From: Sacculina carcini
Taxonomy: Eukaryota > Arthropoda > Thecostraca > Sacculinidae
NCBI GenBank assembly: GCA_916048095.2
Contig: OU696580.1
Location: 186,001 to 250,000 of the forward strand
DNA length: 64,000 bases
Reading direction: 5' to 3'
In this document: piece by piece, positions 1 through 11,979 of the stretch
Layout: each line of letters opens with the position of its first letter
How positions within the stretch are numbered: the stretch's first letter is position 1
The notes under the pieces: generated by a model
The model's input: the letters and a program-made list of their open reading frames with translations, nothing else
What the model was told of the DNA's origin: nothing
Databases searched by the model: none
Position numbers and translations under genes: made by a program

Positions 1-77
1 TAAGTGTTACCTAAGTGTTACCTAAGTGTGCCCTAAGTGTTACCTAAGTGTTACCTAAGTGTTACCCAAGTGTTACC

Positions 78-825
78 GAAGTGTGCCCTAAGTGTTACCT
101 AAGTGTTACCTAAGTGTTACCTAAGTGTTACCTAAGTGTTACCTAAGTGTTACCTAAGTGTTACCTAAGTGTTACCTAAGTGTGCCCTAAGTGTTACCTA
201 AGTGTTACCCAAGTGTTACCTAAGTGTTACCTAAGTGTTACCTAAGTGTGCCCTAAGTGTGCCCTAAGTGTTACCTAAGTTTTACCTAAGTGTTACCTAA
301 GTGTTACCTAAGTGTTACCTAAGTGTGCCCTAAGTGTTACCTAAGTGTTACCTAAGTGTGCCCAAAGTGTTACCTAAGTGTGCCCTAAGTGTTACCTAAG
401 TGTGCCCTAAGTGTTACCTAAGTGTGCCCTAAGTGTGCCCTAAGTGTTACCTAAGTGTGCCCTAAGTGTTACCTAAGTGTTACCTAAATGTGACCTAAGT
501 GTTACCTAAGTGTGCCCTAAGTGTGCCCTAAGTGTTACCTAAGTGTGCCCTAAGTGTTACCTAAGTGTGCCGTAAGTTTTACCTAAGTGTGCCCTAAGTG
601 TTACCTAAGTGTTACCTAAGTGTGCCCAAAGTGTTACCTAAGTGTGCCCTAAGTGTTACCTAAGTGTGCCCTAAGTGTTACCTAAGTGTGCCCTAAGTGT
701 GCCCTAAGTGTTACCTAAGTGTGCCCTAAGTGTTACCTAAGTGTGCCCTAAGTGTTACCTAAGTGTACCCTAAGTGTTACCTAAGTGTTACCTAAGTGTT
801 ACCTAAGTGTTACCCAAGTGTTACC
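78..825 (+). repeat. 68-unit higher-order repeat (748 bp), reference copy
   Basis: I decoded this copy unit by unit. From g it reads g-p8-q-p2-c-p2-q2-p-u-p3-q-p2-q-z-q-p-q-p-q2-p-q-p2-m-p-q2-p-q-p-x-u-q-p2-q-z-q-p-q-p-q2-p-q-p-q-p-w-p4-c, which is exactly 68 units. The m unit (TAAATGTGACC) starts at 485, 407 bp after g. The choice of g as the start is a convention. The seven units before it (1-77) are the end of a previous HOR, lying between p units and the c unit at 67. Confidence 0.93.
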
Positions 826-1782
826 GAAGTGTGCCCTAAGTGTTACCTAAGTGTTACCTAAGTGTTACCTAAGTGTTACCTAAGTGTTACCTAAGTGTTA
901 CCTAAGTGTTACCTAAGTGTTACCTAAGTGTGCCCTAAGTGTTACCTAAGTGTTACCCAAGTGTTACCTAAGTGTTACCTAAGTGTTACCTAAGTGTGCC
1001 CTAAGTGTGCCCTAAGTGTTACCTAAGTTTTACCTAAGTGTTACCTAAGTGTTACCTAAGTGTTACCTAAGTGTGCCCTAAGTGTTACCTAAGTGTTACC
1101 TAAGTGTGCCCAAAGTGTTACCTAAGTGTGCCCTAAGTGTTACCTAAGTGTGCCCTAAGTGTTACCTAAGTGTGCCCTAAGTGTGCCCTAAGTGTTACCT
1201 AAGTGTGCCCTAAGTGTTACCTAAGTGTTACCTAAGTGTGCCCTAAGTGTTACCTAAGTGTTACCTAAGTGTGCCCAAAGTGTTACCTAAGTGTGCCCTA
1301 AGTGTTAACTAAGTGTGCCCTAAGTGTTACCTAAGTGTGCCCTAAGTGTGCCCTAAGTGTTACCTAAGTGTGCCCTAAGTGTTACCTAAGTGTTACCTAA
1401 GTGTGCCCTAAGTGTTACCTAAGTGTGCCCTAAGTGTTACCTAAATGTGACCTAAGTGTTACCTAAGTGTGCCCTAAGTGTGCCCTAAGTGTTACCTAAG
1501 TGTGCCCTAAGTGTTACCTAAGTGTGCCGTAAGTTTTACCTAAGTGTGCCCTAAGTGTTACCTAAGTGTTACCTAAGTGTGCCCAAAGTGTTACCTAAGT
1601 GTGTCCTAAGTGTTACCTAAGTGTGCCCTAAGTGTTACCTAAGTGTGCCCTAAGTGTGCCCTAAGTGTTACCTAAGTGTGCCCTAAGTGTTACCTAAGTG
1701 TGCCCTAAGTGTTACCTAAGTGTACCCTAAGTGTTACCTAAGTGTTACCTAAGTGTTACCTAAGTGTTACCCAAGTGTTACC
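826..1782 (+). repeat. 87-unit higher-order repeat (957 bp), expanded form
   Basis: It is the 68-unit pattern with 19 extra units inserted just before m, which starts at 1442 (616 bp after g rather than 407). The extra units read q-p2-q-z-q-p'-q-p-q2-p-q-p2 followed by q-p-q-p. The first 15 copy the 15 units immediately before them, so a local tandem duplication is the simplest origin. p' is TAAGTGTTAAC (1299-1309), a variant seen only in this context. A singleton TAAGTGTGTCC lies at 1596-1606. Confidence 0.92.
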
Positions 1783-3146
1783 GAAGTGTGCCCTAAGTGT
1801 TACCTAAGTGTTACCTAAGTGTTACCTAAGTGTTACCTAAGTGTTACCTAAGTGTTACCTAAGTGTTACCTAAGTGTTACCTAAGTGTGCCCTAAGTGTT
1901 ACCTAAGTGTTACCCAAGTGTTACCTAAGTGTTACCTAAGTGTTACCTAAGTGTGCCCTAAGTGTGCCCTAAGTGTTACCTAAGTTTTACCTAAGTGTTA
2001 CCTAAGTGTTACCTAAGTGTTACCTAAGTGTGCCCTAAGTGTTACCTAAGTGTTACCTAAGTGTGCCCAAAGTGTTACCTAAGTGTGCCCTAAGTGTTAC
2101 CTAAGTGTGCCCTAAGTGTGCCCTAAGTGTTACCTAAGTGTGCCCTAAGTGTTACCTAAGTGTTACCTAAGTGTTACCTAAGTGTTACCTAAGTGTTACC
2201 TAAGTGTGCCCTAAGTGTTACCTAAGTGTTACCTAAGTGTACCCTAAGTGTTACCTAAGTGTTACCTAAGTGTTACCTAAGTGTGCCCTAAGTGTTACCT
2301 AAGTGTTACCTAAGTGTTACCTAAGTGTTACCTAAGTGTTACCTAAGTGTTACCTAAGTGTGCCCTAAGTGTGCCCTAAGTGTTACCTAAGTGTGCCCTA
2401 AGTGTTACCTAAGTGTGCCCTAAGTGTTACCTAAGTGTACCCTAAGTGTTACCTAAGTGTTACCTAAGTGTTACCTAAGTGTTACCCAAGTGTTACCGAA
2501 GTGTGCCCTAAGTGTTACCTAAGTGTTACCTAAGTGTTACCTAAGTGTTACCTAAGTGTTACCTAAGTGTTACCTAAGTGTTACCTAAGTGTTACCTAAG
2601 TGTGCCCTAAGTGTTACCTAAGTGTTACCTAAGTGTGCCCAAAGTGTTACCTAAGTGTGCCCTAAGTGTTAACTAAGTGTGCCCTAAGTGTTACCTAAGT
2701 GTGCCCTAAGTGTGCCCTAAGTGTTACCTAAGTGTGCCCTAAGTGTTACCTAAGTGTTACCTAAGTGTGCCCTAAGTGTTACCTAAGTGTGCCCTAAGTG
2801 TTACCTAAATGTGACCTAAGTGTTACCTAAGTGTGCCCTAAGTGTGCCCTAAGTGTTACCTAAGTGTGCCCTAAGTGTTACCTAAGTGTGCCGTAAGTTT
2901 TACCTAAGTGTGCCCTAAGTGTTACCTAAGTGTTACCTAAGTGTGCCCAAAGTGTTACCTAAGTGTGCCCTAAGTGTTACCTAAGTGTGCCCTAAGTGTT
3001 ACCTAAGTGTGCCCTAAGTGTGCCCTAAGTGTTACCTAAGTGTGCCCTAAGTGTTACCTAAGTGTGCCCTAAGTGTTACCTAAGTGTACCCTAAGTGTTA
3101 CCTAAGTGTTACCTAAGTGTTACCTAAGTGTTACCCAAGTGTTACC
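1783..3146 (+). repeat. Two rearranged HOR copies (65 and 59 units)
   Basis: The g units are at 1783, 2498 and 3147, giving intervals of 715 and 649 bp. The first interval follows the 68-unit order through c, u and z. It then loses its m and runs into a p/q segment with extra w units (2230-2470). The second keeps the TTAAC variant (2663) and an m at 2806 but lacks the c-u portion. These look like products of unequal exchange between HORs in different phase. Confidence 0.75.
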
Positions 3147-3883
3147 GAAGTGTGCCCTAAGTGTTACCTAAGTGTTACCTAAGTGTTACCTAAGTGTTAC
3201 CTAAGTGTTACCTAAGTGTTACCTAAGTGTTACCTAAGTGTGCCCTAAGTGTTACCTAAGTGTTACCCAAGTGTTACCTAAGTGTTACCTAAGTGTTACC
3301 TAAGTGTGCCCTAAGTGTGCCCTAAGTGTTACCTAAGTTTTACCTAAGTGTTACCTAAGTGTTACCTAAGTGTTACCTAAGTGTGCCCTAAGTGTTACCT
3401 AAGTGTTACCTAAGTGTGCCCAAAGTGTTACCTAAGTGTGCCCTAAGTGTTACCTAAGTGTGCCCTAAGTGTTACCTAAGTGTGCCCTAAGTGTGCCCTA
3501 AGTGTTACCTAAGTGTGCCCTAAGTGTTACCTAAGTGTTACCTAAATGTGACCTAAGTGTTACCTAAGTGTGCCCTAAGTGTGCCCTAAGTGTTACCTAA
3601 GTGTGCCCTAAGTGTTACCTAAGTGTGCCGTAAGTTTTACCTAAGTGTGCCCTAAGTGTTACCTAAGTGTTACCTAAGTGTGCCCAAAGTGTTACCTAAG
3701 TGTGCCCTAAGTGTTACCTAAGTGTGCCCTAAGTGTTACCTAAGTGTGCCCTAAGTGTGCCCTAAGTGTTACCTAAGTGTGCCCTAAGTGTTACCTAAGT
3801 GTGCCCTAAGTGTTACCTAAGTGTACCCTAAGTGTTACCTAAGTGTTACCTAAGTGTTACCTAAGTGTTACCCAAGTGTTACC
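3147..3883 (+). repeat. 67-unit HOR (737 bp), one monomer lost
   Basis: It has the 68-unit pattern, but the p run after g has 7 units instead of 8, so m (3543) is 396 bp after g. This is a clean one-monomer contraction. Confidence 0.9.
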
Positions 3884-4840
3884 GAAGTGTGCCCTAAGTG
3901 TTACCTAAGTGTTACCTAAGTGTTACCTAAGTGTTACCTAAGTGTTACCTAAGTGTTACCTAAGTGTTACCTAAGTGTTACCTAAGTGTGCCCTAAGTGT
4001 TACCTAAGTGTTACCCAAGTGTTACCTAAGTGTTACCTAAGTGTTACCTAAGTGTGCCCTAAGTGTGCCCTAAGTGTTACCTAAGTTTTACCTAAGTGTT
4101 ACCTAAGTGTTACCTAAGTGTTACCTAAGTGTGCCCTAAGTGTTACCTAAGTGTTACCTAAGTGTGCCCTAAGTGTTACCTAAGTGTGCCCTAAGTGTTA
4201 CCTAAGTGTGCCCTAAGTGTTACCTAAGTGTGCCCTAAGTGTGCCCTAAGTGTTACCTAAGTGTGCCCTAAGTGTTACCTAAGTGTTACCTAAGTGTGCC
4301 CTAAGTGTTACCTAAGTGTTACCTAAGTGTGCCCAAAGTGTTACCTAAGTGTGCCCTAAGTGTTAACTAAGTGTGCCCTAAGTGTTACCTAAGTGTGCCC
4401 TAAGTGTGCCCTAAGTGTTACCTAAGTGTGCCCTAAGTGTTACCTAAGTGTTACCTAAGTGTGCCCTAAGTGTTACCTAAGTGTGCCCTAAGTGTTACCT
4501 AAATGTGACCTAAGTGTTACCTAAGTGTGCCCTAAGTGTGCCCTAAGTGTTACCTAAGTGTGCCCTAAGTGTTACCTAAGTGTGCCGTAAGTTTTACCTA
4601 AGTGTGCCCTAAGTGTTACCTAAGTGTTACCTAAGTGTGCCCAAAGTGTTACCTAAGTGTGCCCTAAGTGTTACCTAAGTGTGCCCTAAGTGTTACCTAA
4701 GTGTGCCCTAAGTGTGCCCTAAGTGTTACCTAAGTGTGCCCTAAGTGTTACCTAAGTGTGCCCTAAGTGTTACCTAAGTGTACCCTAAGTGTTACCTAAG
4801 TGTTACCTAAGTGTTACCTAAGTGTTACCCAAGTGTTACC
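3884..4840 (+). repeat. 87-unit higher-order repeat (957 bp)
   Basis: Second copy of the expanded form. The g unit is at 3884, the TTAAC variant at 4357 and m at 4500 (616 bp after g, as in the copy at 826). One expected z before the expansion has become p (around 4170). Confidence 0.9.
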
Positions 4841-5588
4841 GAAGTGTGCCCTAAGTGTTACCTAAGTGTTACCTAAGTGTTACCTAAGTGTTACCTAAGT
4901 GTTACCTAAGTGTTACCTAAGTGTTACCTAAGTGTTACCTAAGTGTGCCCTAAGTGTTACCTAAGTGTTACCCAAGTGTTACCTAAGTGTTACCTAAGTG
5001 TTACCTAAGTGTGCCCTAAGTGTGCCCTAAGTGTTACCTAAGTTTTACCTAAGTGTTACCTAAGTGTTACCTAAGTGTTACCTAAGTGTGCCCTAAGTGT
5101 TACCTAAGTGTTACCTAAGTGTGCCCAAAGTGTTACCTAAGTGTGCCCTAAGTGTTACCTAAGTGTGCCCTAAGTGTTACCTAAGTGTGCCCTAAGTGTG
5201 CCCTAAGTGTTACCTAAGTGTGCCCTAAGTGTTACCTAAGTGTTACCTAAATGTGACCTAAGTGTTACCTAAGTGTGCCCTAAGTGTGCCCTAAGTGTTA
5301 CCTAAGTGTGCCCTAAGTGTTACCTAAGTGTGCCGTAAGTTTTACCTAAGTGTGCCCTAAGTGTTACCTAAGTGTTACCTAAGTGTGCCCTAAGTGTTAC
5401 CTAAGTGTGCCCTAAGTGTTACCTAAGTGTGCCCTAAGTGTTACCTAAGTGTGCCCTAAGTGTGCCCTAAGTGTTACCTAAGTGTGCCCTAAGTGTTACC
5501 TAAGTGTGCCCTAAGTGTTACCTAAGTGTACCCTAAGTGTTACCTAAGTGTTACCTAAGTGTTACCTAAGTGTTACCCAAGTGTTACC
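4841..5588 (+). repeat. 68-unit higher-order repeat (748 bp)
   Basis: The g unit is at 4841 and m at 5248 (407 bp later), with c, u, z, x and w in canonical order. The second z, near 5391, has become p (TAAG). Confidence 0.9.
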
Positions 5589-7821
5589 GAAGTGTGCCCT
5601 AAGTGTTACCTAAGTGTTACCTAAGTGTTACCTAAGTGTTACCTAAGTGTTACCTAAGTGTTACCTAAGTGTTACCTAAGTGTTACCTAAGTGTGCCCTA
5701 AGTGTTACCTAAGTGTTACCCAAGTGTTACCTAAGTGTTACCTAAGTGTTACCTAAGTGTGCCCTAAGTGTGCCCTAAGTGTTACCTAAGTTTTACCTAA
5801 GTGTTACCTAAGTGTTACCTAAGTGTTACCTAAGTGTGCCCTAAGTGTTACCTAAGTGTTACCTAAGTGTGCCCAAAGTGTTACCTAAGTGTGCCCTAAG
5901 TGTTACCTAAGTGTGCCCTAAGTGTTACCTAAGTGTGCCCTAAGTGTGCCCTAAGTGTTACCTAAGTGTGCCCTAAGTGTTACCTAAGTGTTACCTAAGT
6001 GTGCCCTAAGTGTTACCTAAGTGTGCCCTAAGTGTTACCTAAATGTGACCTAAGTGTTACCTAAGTGTGCCCTAAGTGTGCCCTAAGTGTTACCTAAGTG
6101 TTACCTAAGTGTGCCCTAAGTGTTACCTAAGTGTGCCCTAAGTGTTACCTAAGTGTGCCCTAAGTGTTACCTAAGTGTGCCCTAAGTGTTACCTAAGTGT
6201 TACCTAAGTGTTACCTAAGTGTTACCTAAGTGTTACCTAAGTGTTACCTAAGTGTGCCCTAAGTGTTACCTAAGTGTTACCTAAGTGTACCCTAAGTGTT
6301 ACCTAAGTGTTACCTAAGTGTACCCTAAGTGTTACCTAAGTGTTACCTAAGTGTTACCTAAGTGTGCCCTAAGTGTTACCTAAGTGTTACCTAAGTGTTA
6401 CCTAAGTGTTACCTAAGTGTTACCTAAGTGTTACCTAAGTGTTACCTAAGTGTGCCCTAAGTGTTACCTAAGTGTTACCTAAGTGTTACCTAAGTGTTAC
6501 CTAAGTGTTACCTAAGTGTGCCCTAAGTGTTACCTAAGTGTGCCCTAAGTGTTACCTAAGTGTGCCGTAAGTTTTACCTAAGTGTGCCCTAAGTGTTACC
6601 TAAGTGTGCCCTAAGTGTTACCTAAGTGTGCCCTAAGTGTTACCTAAGTGTTACCTAAGTGTGCCCAAAGTGTTACCTAAGTGTGCCCTAAGTGTTACCT
6701 AAGTGTGCCCTAAGTGTTACCTAAGTGTGCCCTAAGTGTGCCCTAAGTGTTACCTAAGTGTGCCCTAAGTGTTACCTAAGTGTTACCTAAATGTGACCTA
6801 AGTGTTACCTAAGTGTTACCTAAGTGTGCCCTAAGTGTGCCCTAAGTGTTACCTAAGTGTGCCGTAAGTTTTACCTAAGTGTGCCCTAAGTGTTACCTAA
6901 GTGTTACCTAAGTGTGCCCAAAGTGTTACCTAAGTGTGCCCTAAGTGTTACCTAAGTGTGCCCTAAGTGTTACCTAAGTGTGCCCTAAGTGTGCCCTAAG
7001 TGTTACCTAAGTGTGCCCTAAGTGTTACCTAAGTGTGCCCTAAGTGTTACCTAAGTGTACCCTAAGTGTTACCTAAGTGTTACCTAAGTGTTACCTAAGT
7101 GTTACCCAAGTGTTACCGAAGTGTGCCCTAAGTGTTACCTAAGTGTTACCTAAGTGTTACCTAAGTGTTACCTAAGTGTTACCTAAGTGTTACCTAAGTG
7201 TTACCTAAGTGTTACCTAAGTGTTACCTAAGTGTGCCCTAAGTGTTACCTAAGTGTTACCCAAGTGTTACCTAAGTGTTACCTAAGTGTTACCTAAGTGT
7301 GCCCTAAGTGTGCCCTAAGTGTTACCTAAGTTTTACCTAAGTGTTACCTAAGTGTTACCTAAGTGTTACCTAAGTGTGCCCTAAGTGTTACCTAAGTGTG
7401 CCCTAAGTGTTACCTAAGTGTGCCCTAAGTGTGCCCTAAGTGTTACCTAAGTGTGCCCTAAGTGTTACCTAAGTGTTACCTAAATGTGACCTAAGTGTTA
7501 CCTAAGTGTGCCCTAAGTGTGCCCTAAGTGTTACCTAAGTGTGCCCTAAGTGTTACCTAAGTGTGCCGTAAGTTTTACCTAAGTGTGCCCTAAGTGTTAC
7601 CTAAGTGTTACCTAAGTGTGCCCAAAGTGTTACCTAAGTGTGCCCTAAGTGTTACCTAAGTGTGCCCTAAGTGTTACCTAAGTGTGCCCTAAGTGTGCCC
7701 TAAGTGTTACCTAAGTGTGCCCTAAGTGTTACCTAAGTGTGCCCTAAGTGTTACCTAAGTGTACCCTAAGTGTTACCTAAGTGTTACCTAAGTGTTACCT
7801 AAGTGTTACCCAAGTGTTACC
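5589..7821 (+). repeat. Compound HOR segment (139 and 64 units)
   Basis: The g units are at 5589, 7118 and 7822. The 1,529-bp first interval fuses a normal left half, with m at 6040, to a p-rich stretch carrying two w units near 6285-6330. A second m follows at 6788. The 704-bp second interval has m at 7481 and ends normally with w-p4-c. The order of variants indicates fused HORs rather than random decay. Confidence 0.75.
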
Positions 7822-8976
7822 GAAGTGTGCCCTAAGTGTTACCTAAGTGTTACCTAAGTGTTACCTAAGTGTTACCTAAGTGTTACCTAAGTGTGCCCAA
7901 AGTGTTACCTAAGTGTGCCCTAAGTGTTACCTAAGTGTGCCCTAAGTGTTACCTAAGTGTTACCTAAGTGTGCCCTAAGTGTTACCTAAGTGTGCCCTAA
8001 GTGTGCCCTAAGTGTTACCTAAGTTTTACCTAAGTGTTACCTAAGTGTTACCTAAGTGTTACCTAAGTGTGCCCTAAGTGTTACCTAAGTGTTACCTAAG
8101 TGTGCCCAAAGTGTTACCTAAGTGTGCCCTAAGTGTTACCTAAGTGTGCCCTAAGTGTTACCTAAGTGTTACCTAAGTGTGCCCTAAGTGTTACCTAAGT
8201 GTGCCCTAAGTGTTACCTAAATGTGACCTAAGTGTTACCTAAGTGTGCCCTAAGTGTGCCCTAAGTGTTACCTAAGTGTTACCTAAGTGTGCCCTAAGTG
8301 TTACCTAAGTGTGCCCTAAGTGTTACCTAAGTGTGCCCTAAGTGTTACCTAAGTGTGCCCTAAGTGTTACCTAAGTGTTACGTAAGTGTTACCTAAGTGT
8401 TACCTAAGTGTTACCTAAGTGTTACCTAAGTGTGCCCTAAGTGTTACCTAAGTGTTACCTAAGTGTACCCTAAGTGTTACCTAAGTGTTACCTAAGTGTT
8501 ACCTAAGTGTGCCCTAAGTGTTACCTAAGTGTTACCTAAGTGTTACCTAAGTGTTACCTAAGTGTTACCTAAGTGTTACCTAAGTGTTACCTAAGTGTTA
8601 CCTAAGTGTGCCCTAAGTGTTACCTAAGTGTTACCTAAGTGTTACCTAAGTGTTACCTAAGTGTTACCTAAGTGTGCCCTAAGTGTTACCTAAGTGTGCC
8701 CTAAGTGTTACCTAAGTGTGCCGTAAGTTTTACCTAAGTGTGCCCTAAGTGTTACCTAAGTGTGCCCTAAGTGTTACCTAAGTGTGCCCTAAGTGTTACC
8801 TAAATGTGACCTAAGTGTTACCTAAGTGTGCCCTAAGTGTTACCTAAGTGTGCCCTAAGTGTTACCTAAGTGTGCCCTAAGTGTTACCTAAGTGTGCCCT
8901 AAGTGTTACCTAAGTGTGCCCTAAGTGTTACCTAAGTGTGCCCTAAGTGTTACCTAAGTGTTACCTAAGTGTGCCA

Positions 8977-9801
8977 TAGGTGTTACCTAAGTGTGCCCTA
9001 AGTGTTACCTAAGTGTACCCTAAGTGTTACCTAAGTGTTACCTAAGTGTTACCTAAGTGTTACCCAAGTGTTACCGAAGTGTGCCCTAAGTGTTACCTAA
9101 GTGTGCCCTAAGTGTTACCTAAGTGTGCCCTAAGTGTTACCTAAGTTTTACCTAAGTGTTACCTAAGTGTTACCTAAGTGTTACCCAAGTGTTACCTAAG
9201 TGTTACCTAAGTGTTACCTAAGTGTGCCCTAAGTGTGCCCTAAGTGTTACCTAAGTTTTACCTAAGTGTTACCTAAGTGTTACCTAAGTGTTACCTAAGT
9301 GTGCCCTAAGTGTTACCTAAGTGTTACCTAAGTGTGCCCAAAGTGTTACCTAAGTGTGCCCTAAGTGTTACCTAAGTGTGCCCTAAGTGTTACCTAAGTG
9401 TGCCCTAAGTGTGCCCTAAGTGTTACCTAAGTGTGCCCTAAGTGTTACCTAAGTGTTACCTAAATGTGACCTAAGTGTTACCTAAGTGTGCCCTAAGTGT
9501 GCCCTAAGTGTTACCTAAGTGTGCCCTAAGTGTTACCTAAGTGTGCCGTAAGTTTTACCTAAGTGTGCCCTAAGTGTTACCTAAGTGTTACCTAAGTGTG
9601 CCCAAAGTGTTACCTAAGTGTGCCCTAAGTGTTACCTAAGTGTGCCCTAAGTGTTACCTAAGTGTGCCCTAAGTGTGCCCTAAGTGTTACCTAAGTGTGC
9701 CCTAAGTGTTACCTAAGTGTGCCCTAAGTGTTACCTAAGTGTACCCTAAGTGTTACCTAAGTGTTACCTAAGTGTTACCTAAGTGTTACCCAAGTGTTAC
9801 C
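8977..9801 (+). repeat. Truncated TAGG module and HOR (first TAGG copy)
   Basis: The first TGCCA|TAGGTG junction in the window is here. The TAGGTGTTACC unit starts at 8977 and g follows at 9076, the fixed 99-bp spacing of this module. The second g expected 330 bp later is missing. The array returns to the 68-unit pattern, with m at 9471, before g at 9802. Confidence 0.85.
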
Positions 9802-10758
9802 GAAGTGTGCCCTAAGTGTTACCTAAGTGTTACCTAAGTGTTACCTAAGTGTTACCTAAGTGTTACCTAAGTGTTACCTAAGTGTTACCTAAGTGTTACC
9901 TAAGTGTGCCCTAAGTGTTACCTAAGTGTTACCCAAGTGTTACCTAAGTGTTACCTAAGTGTTACCTAAGTGTGCCCTAAGTGTGCCCTAAGTGTTACCT
10001 AAGTTTTACCTAAGTGTTACCTAAGTGTTACCTAAGTGTTACCTAAGTGTGCCCTAAGTGTTACCTAAGTGTTACCTAAGTGTGCCCAAAGTGTTACCTA
10101 AGTGTGCCCTAAGTGTTACCTAAGTGTGCCCTAAGTGTTACCTAAGTGTGCCCTAAGTGTGCCCTAAGTGTTACCTAAGTGTGCCCTAAGTGTTACCTAA
10201 GTGTTACCTAAGTGTGCCCTAAGTGTTACCTAAGTGTTACCTAAGTGTGCCCAAAGTGTTACCTAAGTGTGCCCTAAGTGTTAACTAAGTGTGCCCTAAG
10301 TGTTACCTAAGTGTGCCCTAAGTGTGCCCTAAGTGTTACCTAAGTGTGCCCTAAGTGTTACCTAAGTGTTACCTAAGTGTGCCCTAAGTGTTACCTAAGT
10401 GTGCCCTAAGTGTTACCTAAATGTGACCTAAGTGTTACCTAAGTGTGCCCTAAGTGTGCCCTAAGTGTTACCTAAGTGTGCCCTAAGTGTTACCTAAGTG
10501 TGCCGTAAGTTTTACCTAAGTGTGCCCTAAGTGTTACCTAAGTGTTACCTAAGTGTGCCCAAAGTGTTACCTAAGTGTGCCCTAAGTGTTACCTAAGTGT
10601 GCCCTAAGTGTTACCTAAGTGTGCCCTAAGTGTGCCCTAAGTGTTACCTAAGTGTGCCCTAAGTGTTACCTAAGTGTGCCCTAAGTGTTACCTAAGTGTA
10701 CCCTAAGTGTTACCTAAGTGTTACCTAAGTGTTACCTAAGTGTTACCCAAGTGTTACC
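9802..10758 (+). repeat. 87-unit higher-order repeat (957 bp)
   Basis: Third expanded copy: g at 9802, TTAAC variant at 10275 and m at 10418 (616 bp after g). It is the last place I find TTAAC in the window. Confidence 0.9.
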
Positions 10759-11242
10759 GAAGTGTGCCCTAAGTGTTACCTAAGTGTTACCTAAGTGTTA
10801 CCTAAGTGTTACCTAAGTGTTACCTAAGTGTTACCTAAGTGTGCCCTAAGTGTTACCTAAGTGTACCCTAAGTGTTACCTAAGTGTTACCTAAGTGTTAC
10901 CTAAGTGTTACCCAAGTGTTACCGAAGTGTGCCCTAAGTGTTACCTAAGTGTTACCTAAGTGTGCCCTAAGTGTTACCTAAGTGTGCCGTAAGTTTTACC
11001 TAAGTGTGCCCTAAGTGTTACCTAAGTGTTACCTAAGTGTGCCCAAAGTGTTACCTAAGTGTGCCCTAAGTGTTACCTAAGTGTGCCCTAAGTGTTACCT
11101 AAGTGTGCCCTAAGTGTGCCCTAAGTGTTACCTAAGTGTGCCCTAAGTGTTACCTAAGTGTGCCCTAAGTGTTACCTAAGTGTACCCTAAGTGTTACCTA
11201 AGTGTTACCTAAGTGTTACCTAAGTGTTACCCAAGTGTTACC
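10759..11242 (+). repeat. Two shrunken HORs of 15 and 29 units
   Basis: Three g units lie close together, at 10759, 10924 and 11243. The first interval is g-p6-q-p-w-p4-c (15 units). The second is g-p2-q-p-x-u-q-p2-q-z-q-p-q-p-q2-p-q-p-q-p-w-p4-c (29 units). Both keep the correct two ends of the 68-unit repeat and lack its middle, as expected of internal deletions by out-of-phase pairing. Confidence 0.88.
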
Positions 11243-11979
11243 GAAGTGTGCCCTAAGTGTTACCTAAGTGTTACCTAAGTGTTACCTAAGTGTTACCTAA
11301 GTGTTACCTAAGTGTTACCTAAGTGTTACCTAAGTGTTACCTAAGTGTGCCCTAAGTGTTACCTAAGTGTTACCCAAGTGTTACCTAAGTGTTACCTAAG
11401 TGTGCCCTAAGTGTGCCCTAAGTGTTACCTAAGTTTTACCTAAGTGTTACCTAAGTGTTACCTAAGTGTTACCTAAGTGTGCCCTAAGTGTTACCTAAGT
11501 GTTACCTAAGTGTGCCCAAAGTGTTACCTAAGTGTGCCCTAAGTGTTACCTAAGTGTGCCCTAAGTGTTACCTAAGTGTGCCCTAAGTGTGCCCTAAGTG
11601 TTACCTAAGTGTGCCCTAAGTGTTACCTAAGTGTTACCTAAATGTGACCTAAGTGTTACCTAAGTGTGCCCTAAGTGTGCCCTAAGTGTTACCTAAGTGT
11701 GCCCTAAGTGTTACCTAAGTGTGCCGTAAGTTTTACCTAAGTGTGCCCTAAGTGTTACCTAAGTGTTACCTAAGTGTGCCCAAAGTGTTACCTAAGTGTG
11801 CCCTAAGTGTTACCTAAGTGTGCCCTAAGTGTTACCTAAGTGTGCCCTAAGTGTGCCCTAAGTGTTACCTAAGTGTGCCCTAAGTGTTACCTAAGTGTGC
11901 CCTAAGTGTTACCTAAGTGTACCCTAAGTGTTACCTAAGTGTTACCTAAGTGTTACCTAAGTGTTACCCAAGTGTTACC
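11243..11979 (+). repeat. 67-unit HOR (737 bp), different monomer lost
   Basis: The p run after g is a full 8 units here, but c is followed by one p instead of two before q2. The m unit is at 11639, 396 bp after g. The contraction is therefore independent of the one at 3147-3883. Confidence 0.88.
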
